A stretch of DNA of 64,000 bases, taken from NCBI GenBank assembly GCA_035578175.1, contig JAQMRL010000008.1:90748541-90812540 (forward strand), read 5' to 3'. The notes under the pieces were generated by a model, which ran no database searches, was not told where the DNA came from, and saw only the letters and a program-made list of their open reading frames with translations. Shown here piece after piece: positions 46,296-58,748 of this stretch. A program made the translations under genes and the position numbers. The stretch is from Catonia carolina (lineage: Eukaryota; Arthropoda; Insecta; Hemiptera; Achilidae). Each line of letters opens with the position of its first letter. Position 1 is the first letter of the stretch.

Positions 46296-48230
46296 ACCTA
46301 CGCGGTCTGCATTAGTCTTAAGTGCATATCAGTACGACATAATAAAAAAGTAACACCTGTTGTCATCCGAAAAATCAGGTTTATTTTTTTCTCAAAATTA
46401 CAGCCTTAGTAGGTCACAGCCACTGTAGATTAAAATTTACGTATAACAGAAAATTAAGATAATTTGAAATGCCACTAACTTTGTATATAACACTTCACTA
46501 CAACGTACAGTTTAGCCACTGTTATAATTTTATGCGAAACTCTCAAATATGAATTCAATTCCAAAATTAAAGGTTCAAGATGAAACGAGTGGCAAAATTT
46601 ACTTTAAAAAAATGAAAGAAAAATGAAAATTCGTAGAGAGTTTTAGTGTATTTACCGTTTAATGTACTAGGTTTTTAGTTCTATTTTAAAAAATGGATTA
46701 AAATATTGGTACAGTTATTTCATGTTGTCTTTTGACATTGGGGGTCTCATTGAATTATAATACTATTATGAATTATAATGTTATAATATTATAAGGGAGC
46801 ATGTAACTCATAATTTTCAAAAAATTATTTTTTCAATTTAACCTACATTATTTACTCTTTCTTTTACGTAAAAAGGTGTATTTTTGTTATTTTCCGATCA
46901 TTAATAATTTTTTATAGACTTTTAAATTTAACATTGTCAAACGCAAGTAAGTTATGTCTTGAAAAATTCAATTTTGCATTATTTAAAACAAAAATTTTTG
47001 AAGGAATAATTTACGTTCTTATTAAGTTTTGCAACAGTGTTTCTTTGGTTTTTAGCCAAGTATTGAGGTTATCTTAAAATTTAGAATTGATTTTTTTAAG
47101 TTTGAAATTTTAATGGAAGATAACCGTTAATTTATTGTATTCATAAAAAATACCTATTTTCTCAGAAACCAATTGAAGTATCAAATCGAAATTTTGGGAG
47201 TAAAATTTGTACATTTATTCCTAGTGACTGTAGTAAAATTATTGAAAAGTATTGAAAATTAACTTGGTTATTAGACACAGTATTAAAAATTGAGACATTT
47301 TTGCAAACCTTTTCAATTCTTTATATATGTCTCAAACATTGTTACAAAAACTCACACGGGTCATAAGTAGATTTTATTTTAAAAAGTTTCTTGGTAACGG
47401 GAATAAGATACACGTCGGAGTAATGTAAGTAAAAATATGTACATAATTACAGTTGTTAATTACTGATGTAGTCAGCGGATGTGATGTAGGAAAACTTTAA
47501 ACAGAACGAGAAACTAAAATGTAATTAATTAATCAGATTGTTACAGTCAGTCTTTTAGTTAAGTAATATTAGATATATATATATATATGCAGTAAGTATA
47601 GAAACCATTGTATAAATAAAATACAAATACAAAAATTTACATTCTTATAAACCAAAAAATATTCTAGTAACGAATATCAGCATTATCATATCTGTACCAT
47701 AAATATTTTGCATAGCAATATATTTAATACAGATGTGAAAAAAAGAGATACAACTGTAACCGTGCTTTTAAAAAATAATTCAATAAAAATGTGGGAGTCG
47801 AATGGAAGAATAGATCAGAGAAATAGAGAGAGCTATGGATACTGAAAAGAGATAAAGATATATTTAGCAAGAAAGAAATAGAAGAATTTTTCTATTCCAT
47901 CTGAGAAAAAATGTCAGAATGGAATAAACTGAATTCCACAGAGATATTTTCTTTTAAATCTCATTTCCCTAGGGGCCCTCCACTTTGCGAGGTAATTTAT
48001 TGCGAAATATTTTTCCCTTGTTATAAGGGCAGTCAGTATCTAAAGGCACCTTAAATGGTAAAGGGGAGGTAGAGAGGAGGACAAGAAACTTTTTATCAAA
48101 TTTTGGTCTTTTGTCTACAACTAATTAATTACGCTATGTAAGTATCGTAATATCCCCCTCTAAAAAAAAACATAAAAGACATTTTTCATTACAATAATGA
48201 ACTTTTATGCTCTATGTATTATTAAAGAGA
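46296..48230. other. Unassigned AT-rich stretch
   Basis: It includes a short (TA)n run near 47572-47588. No gene or repeat recognised. Confidence 0.45.
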
Positions 48231-48472
48231 CAAAAATATTTTTTAGTTACAGTCACTTGAGTCACAAGTTTGCCCTTGTTTGTAACGAGGTGTACAGGGG
48301 GAAAGAATCAGTGCGCATGCGCGACTGCTTTAATTTCAATACGACAAACATAACATATACTATACTAACTCATTATACAAACTTAACATATACTATATCC
48401 AGAGCATATACAGTACATCGCGGAACCTTTTGTATTAACTGCGAATAAAACTGTTTGTTACCGTAAACACAA

Positions 48473-48840
48473 ATGTCGGTTTCTCGAAAACGTGGTCGAA
48501 CTGTTCACAGGGCTGAACGCAATGTAATAAAATGTTGTGAAGTTGAAGCTAAATAAAAATGCCTATCCCTGCCTCTTAACAAAAGTCGTGAGCAAGCGGC
48601 TAACTACCGTAATGTTTCTCTTTCAACAATTCGAAAAATAAAAAATAAAATTAAGGACGTAAAGAAGCTATTCTTTAACAGTTTTTTTGACACCTGGTAA
48701 AAAAAACGGTTAGGTAGATACTAAAGAGACTGATAATGAAAACGCCGATGACAGCAATAGTAAAGAAGGCGATTCATTCGTAATTACAGTAAATCAAACA
48801 TTTCTAGTCATGTAATTAAGCTATAGGCAATATTACAGGT
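48473..48840 (+). pseudogene. DDE-transposase N-terminal fragment
   Basis: ATG at 48473 starts MSVSRKRGRTVHRAERN. TAA at 48554 interrupts, then the same frame continues KSREQAANYRNVSLSTIRKI and KNKIKD to a stop near 48700. A shift then gives TPGKKNG and an acidic stretch. A basic RKRGR start, an S.STIR.I helix-turn-helix and a (T/S)PGKK linker are the layout I know from N-termini of a widespread insect DDE-endonuclease transposase family. No catalytic domain follows. Confidence 0.5.
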
Positions 48841-49546
48841 CATATTTATTTCTTATAAGGTTTATGAAGAAAAAATTTTCTCGGAATAAACCACAACTTA
48901 CAAAATGTATCTAGAAACTCCACGGTAGTGAAATGTACGAGTAGTCTCACTGTTGAGGTTGGCAGCACTGCAAATATTCCACTTCCCTTCCTCACGGCCT
49001 ATACATACACAAAAGGCAATCTCGTGACTTCAGTATCTATACATTGAAACTGATCTCAAATTCAAATATAATAATTATTCATTAATACGATAAAAATTTA
49101 GTTTCTAGTATTCAGTTTTAAGTAATAAAAGTATTCAGTAAGAATCAGAAAATTTGTTTATGAACATCATTTTTGTTTGACTTTTATTTTGTTTATTTAA
49201 AATCTTTAAAAGGAAATTTGAAAAATTAATGGTAATACTGATAAATGAAAAAATAATGATTCTTACATCCCATAATATTCAACATCATCTAACGGCCATA
49301 GAGATGTGATGTCCCTAACTGGCGTATTAACATTAAAACCGACCAAACTGTATGTACCAAATTTACTTAACTTAATTCGAAAAAGTTTGCTGTTATGAAT
49401 TATACCTAGACAGACGACTGGCATAGATCGCTTACCGTAATTATCAAACAATAAAAAATGGAAGACAAACACCCTACTGTCCCTACTGTCACCACGATCC
49501 GAATTTTCTATTAACTTTAAAATTTACAGTTTATAAGTCATTCTCG
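48841..49546. other. Unassigned stretch
   Basis: A 69-codon minus frame (49263-49472) has no recognisable domain. Otherwise nothing. Confidence 0.4.
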
Positions 49547-49928
49547 TGCCCATAACAGACATGTGGAATGTAAATTATTTACACTCTATCTGTTAGTTCC
49601 AGGTTTGCAAATAAAAATTTTGTTTCTTATCACATGGTCATCTAATTAAATGAATAAATCATTTGAGAAAAAAAGAAGTAGATGAGTAAAAAACACAAAT
49701 CAGAGTTATCTCCTCTGAAAGTTATGAATTTCATTATATAGCCAGACCCAGTGGTTAATGAAGTGAAGATGTCATTTACAGTGTGGAAAGTTGATGCTTT
49801 TCAGAATGCCTTGCATTCCGATAAGCATCTTTTCAACTCAGTGAGGCAGGTAAATCACCTCAATCCTCATTTTACTTAGTAAAACCCCTGAGGTTCAAAC
49901 CAATCTTTCGGCTGATGACCTAAACTAC
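49547..49928 (+). repeat. Interspersed repeat family B, copy 4
   Basis: Full length, from GCCCATAACAGACATGTGG to CTTTCGGCTGATGACCTAAAC. The peptide start is MNFII followed by TAG, so the short frame is closed. Confidence 0.7.
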
Positions 49929-50525
49929 AAGTCATTTTTACAACCTATCAGGATACATGCCAGCCAAGTACAAATATATGGTTTGGGTAAAACCCTCAGT
50001 GATGAAACTATAAAAGTTTCGGTCTGAAACAAAACAATTGAAACAAAAACTAATGCAGTATATTTGTGAACACAATACGAGGAAGAAAAAAGAAAAATAG
50101 ACACTGGCATCAGCTTGGTGTTAACATCACTATAGAACCCACGCTAGTTTTGGAGAAAATCTTTTACCAATTGGCGTTTGACTCCTTACTGGGAGTTTTT
50201 ATGAGGTGTATTCGCTTTATATGCGTTTGAAACTTTATTTGATAGGTATTAAAACGATCTTATACTTCATAATATGTAATGTAAGTGAATTTCGTGTATT
50301 GTGCTCATGGTGGTGTAATTGGCTAGGGATGTAGGCAGATAGTTTGTTGTTTATTCCCTGAATGACCTTTGTGACAAAAAGAGTTATAAGATTTTAGCAA
50401 ATACTCATAACTACTTTGTAGGTCCAAAATGACCCATGAATTGTCAGTTTTTCTAAATATTTTTCAAAAGAAAATTTGTGCGTTTTTTTAACACTATTTA
50501 CGGGTTTTTCTACGTACTTATTTTT
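49929..50525. other. Unassigned stretch
   Basis: No feature recognised. Confidence 0.45.
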
Positions 50526-50840
50526 AAATTCCTAAAATGTGTACGTTACAATCTGTTAAATTCAGAACAATAAGCAACCCCATGACCCAATGAGATGAAG
50601 ATGATGTGTATGACGTGTAAATGATGTGTCTTCTTGTTCAGACCCAGGTCGACCATTCCTAAGAGAGTATGGTTAGTAAACCCCAACCATCAAAGTACAC
50701 CAGCAGCCACTGTCTAGTATTCATTCGGTATAAAAGTAATTATCTTTACTAGGATTTGAACCAAAAAACTTCGTCTCTAAAATCAGCTGTTAAACAGCTG
50801 ACTCGCGATGACGGCTTTACCTCTAGACAAACCCGATGGG
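50526..50840 (-). mobile_element. tRNA-derived SINE family A, copy 7
   Basis: Near full length. The head CTAGACAAACCCGATGGG ends at 50840, and the B box on the minus strand is decayed (GGTTCAAATCC). The 3' end AATTCCTAAAATGTGTACG lies at the left. Confidence 0.75.
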
Positions 50841-52115
50841 TTTTTTCTACATTAACTCGTATAAAAAAATTTCAATTTTATTCAGGTACGAACAATAAGT
50901 AATCCAGTTAAAATTTAAAATTTTCAAATAAACCACATAACTTCTGGTTAACTTACTGAATACAAAATTAAACGCTGTCAAAGAACAATATACGATTAAT
51001 AAAGATCAAAGAACACTATAATTAATTTAAACACGAAAAACTCATAAAACACGTCACAACCCGCGTCATAAACTACGTCGTGTTTAGGTCACTTCATGAC
51101 CTGAATTTTACTGAAGATAAGGATTTAATTAAAAAACAATCACACAAATTAGGTCATAATGTAACGAATGTTGTTACACTGACTAACTAAGAAATCTTTA
51201 CCTTTATTTAATAGATCTTGAACAAAGTACTAATACAAGTATATTTAAAAATTACTAACCTTAATTATACAGAGTGTTTCACGAAGAAACAAATACTTCG
51301 GAAGATGAATCTTCATTGATAAATAACAAAAAAATTTCATATAAATATAGGTTCAAAAATGCTTCGTTAGGGTGTTACAACTAGCAGAAGATTTCACCCG
51401 GATTTTGACTCATCCCATGATATAAGTTCATAATGAAATTTTCAGGGCGTTAATTAGGGCTAAGAGTCAAAAATGGTAGCTTCTTATGGGGTTTTCATCT
51501 GAGAAAGCGAATAAAACAGCTCCCAGAACTAAGTTATATCTTAAGTAGTATTTTTAAAACTCTGAGGTAAAACGGAAATAAACAACAAAATGTTTGTCGT
51601 ACAATAACTTCGGCAATAATCACAATATTTATGATGGTTTTAAATAAAATTTGTAAAAAATTTAATTCTGAGAAAATTGATCTAAATAAAATAAACTACA
51701 AAACAAAAATAAGTTGTAAAAAATACATTTAATTAACATCAAAATATCCAAACTTTGGCTGGAAAAACGCGTTAATACAGTTCATTTCATTTGTTAAGCC
51801 GAGTCATTGTGAGTAATACAGGAAGTATGTTTGAACCCTCGTAAATCAGGCGTAAAATTGTACAGTGTATTAGTTACCAACGATACAATCATACCAGGAA
51901 TAAGATGCAGCTATTCTAAAACAATAACTTTTTTTTTAAAAAAAGAAGAAAATTAATAAATTGTTTATATTAATTATTTAATTGTTATGAAGTGTAAGCC
52001 TATTTTAGTAACAAAAAACGAGCATTGTGTAATAATTGTACAACGATTTCGTATACAAAATTTGACACGTATTAACAAGTTGTCAGCACAATATAAATAA
52101 AAAGAGACTATGTTT
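50841..52115. other. Unassigned AT-rich stretch
   Basis: CAGAGTGTTTCACGAAG near 51271 is a single copy here. No gene recognised. Confidence 0.45.
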
Positions 52116-52505
52116 ACTCATAACGGGCAGGTGGTGTTAAATTAATTTCACTCGATCTGTCGGTTCCAAGGCTACAAAAAATAGTTCTGTTTCTTATCAT
52201 ATAGTCAGCCAAATTATGACTGAACTATATAAGAACAGAAGAAGTAGATGGGTAAAAGACACTAGTCAGAGTAATCTCCTCTGAGAGTAATGAATTTTAT
52301 CATTATATAGCCAGACCCTGTGGTAAATAAAGTGAAGGAATCATTTACAGGGTGGAAAGTGGGTGCTTTTCGGAGGGCTTGGCATGCTGATAAGCATACA
52401 CTTTCAACTTAGTGAGGAAGGCAATAGTAAACCATCTTACTCTCGTTTTTACTTCGTAAAACCTCTAGCGGTTCAAACCAGCCGTTTTGACTGTTGACTT
52501 AAACA
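52116..52505 (+). repeat. Interspersed repeat family B, copy 5
   Basis: Full length with moderate divergence (CTCATAACGGGCAGGTGG start). The short frame is broken after MNFII by an extra segment and a TAG. Confidence 0.65.
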
Positions 52506-53206
52506 ACAGTGACTATGTGAGGAGGATTGAACGCCGATGGCCACATATTTTCCATTAACTGTTTAGTTGGTTTTTACAAATAAATAAATCTATCTTATCT
52601 TTCCTGTTAAAAACTCCTTGATCATATGGTTTATAATAACCGAATAAAGTTGATCATAAGTTGGGAATCACTTTTTGATAAATTACAAAGTAAAGATGGT
52701 TTTCAGATTCATTCAATCGTAATTCTTTAAAATTAACTGGACCATTTTATTATCGTTTATATTTTTTAAAGATATTTTACTTGAAATTGCTTAAACGATT
52801 GTTCTGAATTTTATGAAATATCACTGTAACTCTTTCTCTAATGCAAGACAATTTAAGATTAAGAAAAACTAGCAGTACGGTATAGAATATTTTATACAGT
52901 TGACTGGGGAAAGAAAAACAGTCATTGTGAGAATAATGACGGAAGGTTGAATTGATAAATTCATAGTAGCAGCTCAGTTCTTTATTCACATTTCATTTTA
53001 TGCATTTGAATGGCCTACTCAATATCATTGTCACATACCTTATAGTACTATCGAATAATTTATTACAGAGAACAAAAGCTCTCGATTACCTCATCTTTTT
53101 ATGCATATAAATTCACTACTTATTTATAATAGTAAAAAAGGTTTCACAGCCATCTCTATCGCGTAGTTATTAGCGTGGCTTAATCTATTTGATATTTTCA
53201 GAAATC
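52506..53206. other. Unassigned AT-rich stretch
   Basis: No feature supported. Confidence 0.45.
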
Positions 53207-53309
53207 TACTCATAACAGACAGATGGAGTGGTAAATTATTTGCCCTCAATCTATAATTGCCAGGGCTACAAAAAATAGTTCTGTTTCTTATCATATGATT
53301 TAGTAGGTT
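53207..53309 (+). repeat. Interspersed repeat family B, copy 6 (5' quarter only)
   Basis: CTCATAACAGACAGATGGAG to TTCTTATCATATGATT matches the family start. The rest is missing. Confidence 0.6.
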
Positions 53310-53769
53310 ATGAATACTAATAAGTTATGAATACCGTATTTAAACATTAATCAAATTGAATCATTATTTAACGTTACTGAAACTCATAGGAGTTTATAGA
53401 AATCTGGTTCTAGAATCAGTAAAACCATCAGTGAAAGTGGAAATGAAAATTTAACGATTTCACTGAAGATTAGTGTTAGAGTAATCACTATCTCTTCAAA
53501 GTAACTTTCAAATGAATTCACAGAATTAATTTTTATAACACTTTTCAGAGTGTTTACTAATAGTTGAAAGGCAAACTACAAAGCGACTATAATCATTTGA
53601 TCTGTTTCCAACTAATTTTCTCTTTAATAAACGATAGATTATACTGGAGGTTAATTTGACCTTACCTTTTGAAAAATCTTGTACATTGAAACTTTTTCCA
53701 AGAAAGTCGCCTCCGTTTGAAAGAACACTAGCAAATAAAACGAAACTAAGCATAATTGTGCTTATTAGG
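53310..53769. other. Unassigned stretch
   Basis: A 75-codon minus frame (53526-53753) without recognisable domain. Nothing else. Confidence 0.4.
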
Positions 53770-54138
53770 TAAAAGGATGGTTTGAACCTCTAGAGGTTTT
53801 ACTAAGTAAAATGAGAAGTGAGCTGGTTTACCATTACCTTCCTCACTGAGTTGAAAAGTATGCTTATCAACATGCCAGGTTCTCTGAAAAACACATATTT
53901 TCCACCCTGCAAATGACACCTTCACTTTTTTCACCACACGGTCTGGCTGTAAAATGAAATTCATTATTTCAGAGGAGACAAATATGACTAGTGTCTTTTA
54001 TACCGTTAACTCTTCTGTTCTTAAATTTTCCAGTCATTTAATCGGCTGACCATGTGATAAAAAACAGAATTATTTTGTGTAGCAATGGGACTAAAACATT
54101 GAGTGCAAAATTTAACACTCCGCATACCTGTTATGAGC
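53770..54138 (-). repeat. Interspersed repeat family B, copy 7
   Basis: On the minus strand, the start ATGCTCATAACAGGTATGCG and a short frame MNFILQPDRVVKKV (53964 leftwards) are present. The usual GGCTGATGACC end is replaced. It ends 33 bases from the MITE at 54172. Confidence 0.65.
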
Positions 54139-54171
54139 ATAAGTATAACTCATCTAATTTTTTTACTTCTA

Positions 54172-54590
54172 CTATAGTTGAATTAAAAGTAAAATAAACC
54201 TGGAGCTATCGAGGGCGAAGGGAGCCGAAGCCGCCGGTTGGGGACTCGGCTCGCTCTTAACCAACCAGCGCTGAAAATGTTTCATGGCAACCTGTCGTAA
54301 CAGCGTTGTCATATTTCAGTAGCGCTCCGCTCTTGCAATAAAGAATCTACTGTACTTTCTTAAATTGCAAACAAGTTTGTAGTGTATTTTTGGAACAGTT
54401 TTCACTGTAAAATGCATCTTATAACGAGAGAAAGCAAAGCGAAGAGAGAAGGAGTGGAGGCACACAAATGATGCGTACATCGCCAGTGCTGGTAACACAC
54501 TGCACATAGCGGCAACACTGGAGGCTGAGACCCCCGAGCACCCCCTACCCGCCCTGCTCTAGGTTTGTGCTACTTTTAATTCTACTATAG
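54172..54590. mobile_element. 419 bp MITE with TA target duplication
   Basis: The left end CTATAGTTGAATTAAAAGTA and right end (read inward) CTATAGTAGAATTAAAAGTA continue imperfectly to AACCTGGAGC / AACCTAGAGC, about 35 bases. The flanks are TA at 54170-54171 and 54591-54592. The interior is GC-rich (CGAAGCCGCCGG, CCCCTACCCGCCC). No coding capacity. The TA target is consistent with a Tc1/mariner-type or similar transposase supplied in trans. Confidence 0.8.
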
Positions 54591-54592
54591 TA

Positions 54593-56355
54593 ATCAATGT
54601 CATCTCACACTCGGTATCATTATAATCTTGATGATAGTCATCGTCATCTTCAGCTGCAACTACTTCTTGTTCAAGATAATAATGCACAGTTAAGAGTTAA
54701 GTTTAGTTTTGTTTGTTGTTTAGTTTAGTTCTTTATTGAAACTACAGTTTTAAAATAGCTTAACGTTCATAAAACATTTAAAATAACTGATTGCAAAAGA
54801 ATTACACTTTGTTAAAATAAGTATAAGCAATCGAAAATTAGATTTATTATTACCCTTGAGTTAAGTATTCTTTGATTTTAGTGCTATACAACTAAACTTA
54901 ACACTTCTCTGAGACTGATTGAAAAATCTTTAGAATTATTTAGCTCAGATATAAAGTTACACACAGAAAGAACTTACTAAAGTCCGGGTATCGAATTTTT
55001 CTCCCATGGCATTCATTACGGAAATGTGCGATGGTGAAAAAATTATTAAACAAATGCAAGAAAGCAGAAGTATACAACTTAATTAGTGAAAAAGATTTAC
55101 TGCTAAAAAAATCTATGTACAGTAAAAATAAATAATTTAATTATAATTTTTAATGTATATTTTTTATGTTTTTGTAATTTACCGTTTAATCCGATTTAAG
55201 TCAGGTACGAAAGAAAATATCCATAACAAAATAATATTTATGTCTGAAAACGTAAAATCTTAGAATTATAGAATGATGTGTGTATGTGATATTACTTAGA
55301 GGTAGGAATAATATTTCACATTTCATGTAGGTTATTATAGGTTTGGTGACGTTTTAGTGCAGTACTAAAATGAAAGGTATCGTTTCTCTTGTTTCCTCCA
55401 TTTTTGACATTAAATTATATTAAAGCATACCTTACCTTCTTTCTTTCTTTTACCGTTATTTCTAGCGTATCACATCTGTATGAATTATTGGTAGAGTTTC
55501 ATTGGGTTGACGTATAAAATGGTCAAAAATGATTAATAGTTTCCATCCTATGAAAAATGGGAATAAGAAGGGAAAGAAGAAATTTTCCGTGGATTTTGTT
55601 GTTAGTGTTAGTGGATTGGTTTCTGCGGTTATGTAGTTGAGTTGTTTGCGAATGGAAAGAGAGAACGAATGAAAATAAAAAGAGAGAAAGATGAGTAGAA
55701 AAATGTGGAATGACTTGAGAGATTCCAAAAGAAGAATGCCCTGCGGGTGATGACGTATTGAGTGTAGTTGGCTGATCCAGCATCATGGTGAAAATATTGG
55801 GTTGGGTAACCATAAGATGAGCGGGAGGGAGACACGCACGGACAATTTGTCGCGAAGAACCTTTACTTCTTGCGCAAGAATTTGTTGCGTTTGAAACCCG
55901 TCAAAGACATGTATCACGCCTGTTACACTTCGAAATTGAAAATATTTTCGTTTATTGTGTTTTGTATCCATTCAAAAATTTTCAATTCTGTTAAAATGTT
56001 TCCTATCTATGGTTTTATTACTTCCAATTGTTATTCGATTAATCAATAAATTCTTCCACGGATTCCCTTTTAAATGTTTCTACATCTACACAAATTATTC
56101 GTTCATTTTTAACCAATATTCTACTCACTATCATGTAGGCTTATTGGTGGCCCAAAAGATTGCATGTAGTATCAAATCAAACAGATTATTCACTTTTTGA
56201 ACTTGTATCACCTATTTTTAACTAATTAAATTCTAAAATTGTCATTATCATTGTGACCGAAAAACGTTTTTTTTAATTAAAAAACTTAAATTTTAACCTT
56301 AAACCTTTTATTAATTAACTTAAAATTAAAAAAAAACATTTTTTTTAATAAACTA
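54593..56355. other. Unassigned stretch
   Basis: AT-rich except a purine-rich patch at 55555-55850, whose complementary strand carries overlapping low-complexity ORFs up to 96 codons without recognisable domains. I cannot exclude a host exon or UTR, but nothing supports it. Confidence 0.4.
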
Positions 56356-56357
56356 CG

Positions 56358-57102
56358 AGGGTGGGCTGAAAACTAATCACACATTCTTGTAGAACGCGAA
56401 CAAAAACAAATAGCAGATCGGGTAAAAAAAATAAAGTAAAATTCCTAACCTTCAAAATCATATGTTTTTTTCAAAATAGTCACCTTTAAGCATTACACAT
56501 TTCTCCCAACGTAAAACAAGTCTTTTCATTCCGTCATTGAAAAATTCTGCCTTCACCTTATTGTCCGAGCTGTATTGATTACCTTTAAGGTCTCTAAGTA
56601 GAGTAAGAAAATAAAAATCGTAAGTTGCGAGGTCGGGGGAATAAGGAGGGTGTGGAATCGGTTCAAACTTTAAACTTTAGGTCTCAGACCCTCTTCAGTT
56701 GCACGCGAAGTGTGTGGACGACCATTGTCATGTTGCAAGATTATTAGCACTAAACCGCCTCTAACACGACAAACTCGACGTCGGAGGTGTTTTAGAGTCT
56801 GTTTATACTAAGTAGAATACCATTGTTCCTCGTTCCACGTACGTAATCAGTCACATAAACTCGGCGTGCATCCCAAAACACAGTCAAAAGAAGTTTTTTT
56901 GCGGATGGTTGAGTTTTGAACTTCTTCAAGTTGGCAATCACGAAATTTTACTACCCAATGATTTACAGTAGATCTATCAACAGTATCGTCACAATAAACA
57001 GCCTTTAAACATAGTACTTCCACAAGCCATCAGGCGCGCTTCTGAAGTTCATTTTCTTCGCGTTCTACAAGCTTGTGTGCATTAGTTGTCAGCCTACCCT
57101 CG
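56358..57102 (-). mobile_element. Internally deleted mariner-like element
   Basis: TIRs of about 45 bases start CGAGGGTGGGCTGAAAAC (left) and CGAGGGTAGGCTGACAAC (right, read inward). Both reach CTTGTAGAACGCGAA. The target duplication is TA (56356-56357 and 57103-57104). At 745 bp it is well short of the usual ~1.3 kb. The mobile DNA codes for the transposase relic described separately. Confidence 0.9.
56455..57055 (-). pseudogene. Mariner transposase relic
   Basis: A mariner transposase cuts and pastes its own TIR-ended DNA. On the minus strand, the N-terminal DNA-binding part reads MNFRSAPDGLW, then YCDDTVDRSTVNHWVVKFRD. It jumps to TSFDCVLGC and WDARRVYVTDYVR, skipping the middle with the first catalytic Asp. 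The second catalytic region LQHDNGRPHTS and the third-Asp region PPTSQ/PDLATYDF are partly readable in shifted frames. About a third of the gene is missing and several shifts remain, so it is inactive. Confidence 0.8.
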
Positions 57103-57121
57103 TATTTATTTTTCCGAGTTT

Positions 57122-57424
57122 TTTTTTTTAATCCCTAATGTGTGTACGTTGCAATCTGTTCAATTCAGAACAATAAGCAATCCCATGACCCAATGAGATG
57201 AGGATGATATGTATGACGTGTAAATGAGGTGTAGTCTTGTACAGACTCAGGCCGACCATTCCTAAGAGAGCATGGTTAATTGAACCCCAACCATCAACGA
57301 ACACCGGTAACCACTGTCTGGCATTCAAATCCGTATAAAAGTAACTACCTTTACTAGGATTTGAACCAGGAACCTTCGTCTCCGAAAATCACCTGTTAAA
57401 CAGCTGATTCTGGCTGATTCTGGC
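57122..57424 (-). mobile_element. 5'-truncated SINE-A with target duplication
   Basis: TTTCCGAGTTT at 57111-57121 recurs at 57425-57435, flanking a SINE-A copy on the minus strand. The 3' T-run/AATCCC end is on the left. The head is lost after CAGCTG and ends in a doubled TGATTCTGGC. The B box GGTTCAAATCC is present. A target duplication with 5' loss is typical of LINE-driven integration. It lies 19 bases from the mariner right end. Confidence 0.85.
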
Positions 57425-57435
57425 TTTCCGAGTTT

Positions 57436-58608
57436 AACACGCATTTTTTCTAGTTTAGTTTTCAATATGACTATCAAGCGTATAATTAATTTTAATCTTA
57501 AAATTCTACCCTCCTGGTGGAAGTGTGTTATATTTCGAAGAATTTTCTGGTGTTCATTTTTTTAATTCGTTTTCTTAAAGTTTGAACTAAATTTCCCATG
57601 TGGCAAAGCAGATGTAAGCATCCTATCTTAATGTATGCATGGACAAGTAAATTTTTCTAGATGTAACAACAACACAATGGTAAGAGAAAGCCATGTGAGT
57701 GTTTACACTAAATTTTTATTTAAATACAACAATTAATTAATAGCTTTCACGAATAATAGAAGGGCTTGAAGTAGCTTGATATCATGCACGAAAATATTGA
57801 AATGTTAAAAACTCTATATTTGTTTTTGTTGTTTTAAAATCGTGGTTGTTAAATTTACTGCGGTAACTAAACAAATTTATGTCTACAAAAATACTGAACT
57901 TGATCTAATAAATTTGTTGACGTGATTTGTAAAAGCCTACTAATGTATAAATAGTTTAAAACGATAAATTTTACTGACTTTACCTCTCTGTTTACATTAT
58001 TGTCAAACAAATGTTCACCGGAAAAAACGTCTAAACTAATCAATACAATAACAACTAATGTTCTCACGGCATAAACGCACTGCGTTCTTGTAAAAACGTA
58101 GGTTTATTAAGGGTGAGTCGGAACTGCTATCTTAGCCCAAGTTAATGTTTGACCCGTTTTCTCCGTTATCTATAGCCAGAAAATCTTCAAATTTTAACCA
58201 GTTATTTATTGACATGTTCCTAACAGATAGACGGAGTCATTTTAAAATATATAGATTATTAATTTTTTTTAAATTTTCCGTGAATGCCTACTCCAAAAAC
58301 TAAAACTTTATATTAAAAAAATTGATATATTTTGTAAATTAAAACATCGTCTAATACCCCGTCTGTTGATGTAAATACATGTAAGGAATGTGCCATTAAA
58401 ATTTAGAGAAAAAAGCTCTATTGGTTCATGAGAAAACAGGTTTTTTGTATGAAAAAACAGAGTTTTTGGGAAAAGGTGATTGAAATTTATAATTGCATTT
58501 CTATCTAAAAACGTACTGAGTGCATTCCCGCTCAATGAGCAGGAATGCATTAAGTAATTTGTCCAACATAAATTACATAACCTAAACCTTACAAACAAAG
58601 TTGGAAAC
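57436..58608. other. Unassigned stretch with an H fragment
   Basis: AAGAGAAAGCCATGTGAGTG near 57683 followed by TTTACACTAAATTTTT is a short H-family 3' end. The remainder is AT-rich, with a 96-codon minus frame (58308-58598) of no recognisable domain. Confidence 0.4.
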
Positions 58609-58748
58609 GTGTTCGTCTCTCATCATGCGGTCTTGGGTTCAAATCTTATTCAGGTACGGCATATTTTCACACGTTACAAAAATCATTTCATCCTTCACCG
58701 TCTGCATTAGCAGTAATTCCATAACAGTCAGATGTTAAACAAAAAAAA
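58609..58748 (+). mobile_element. tRNA-derived SINE-like family E, copy 2
   Basis: The head TCATCATGCGGTCTTGGGTT leads into a B-box-like GGGTTCAAATCT. The body is shared with 8256-8400 (GTTACAAAAATCATTTCATC, CATTAGCAGTAATT), with an A-run at the end. Confidence 0.6.
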
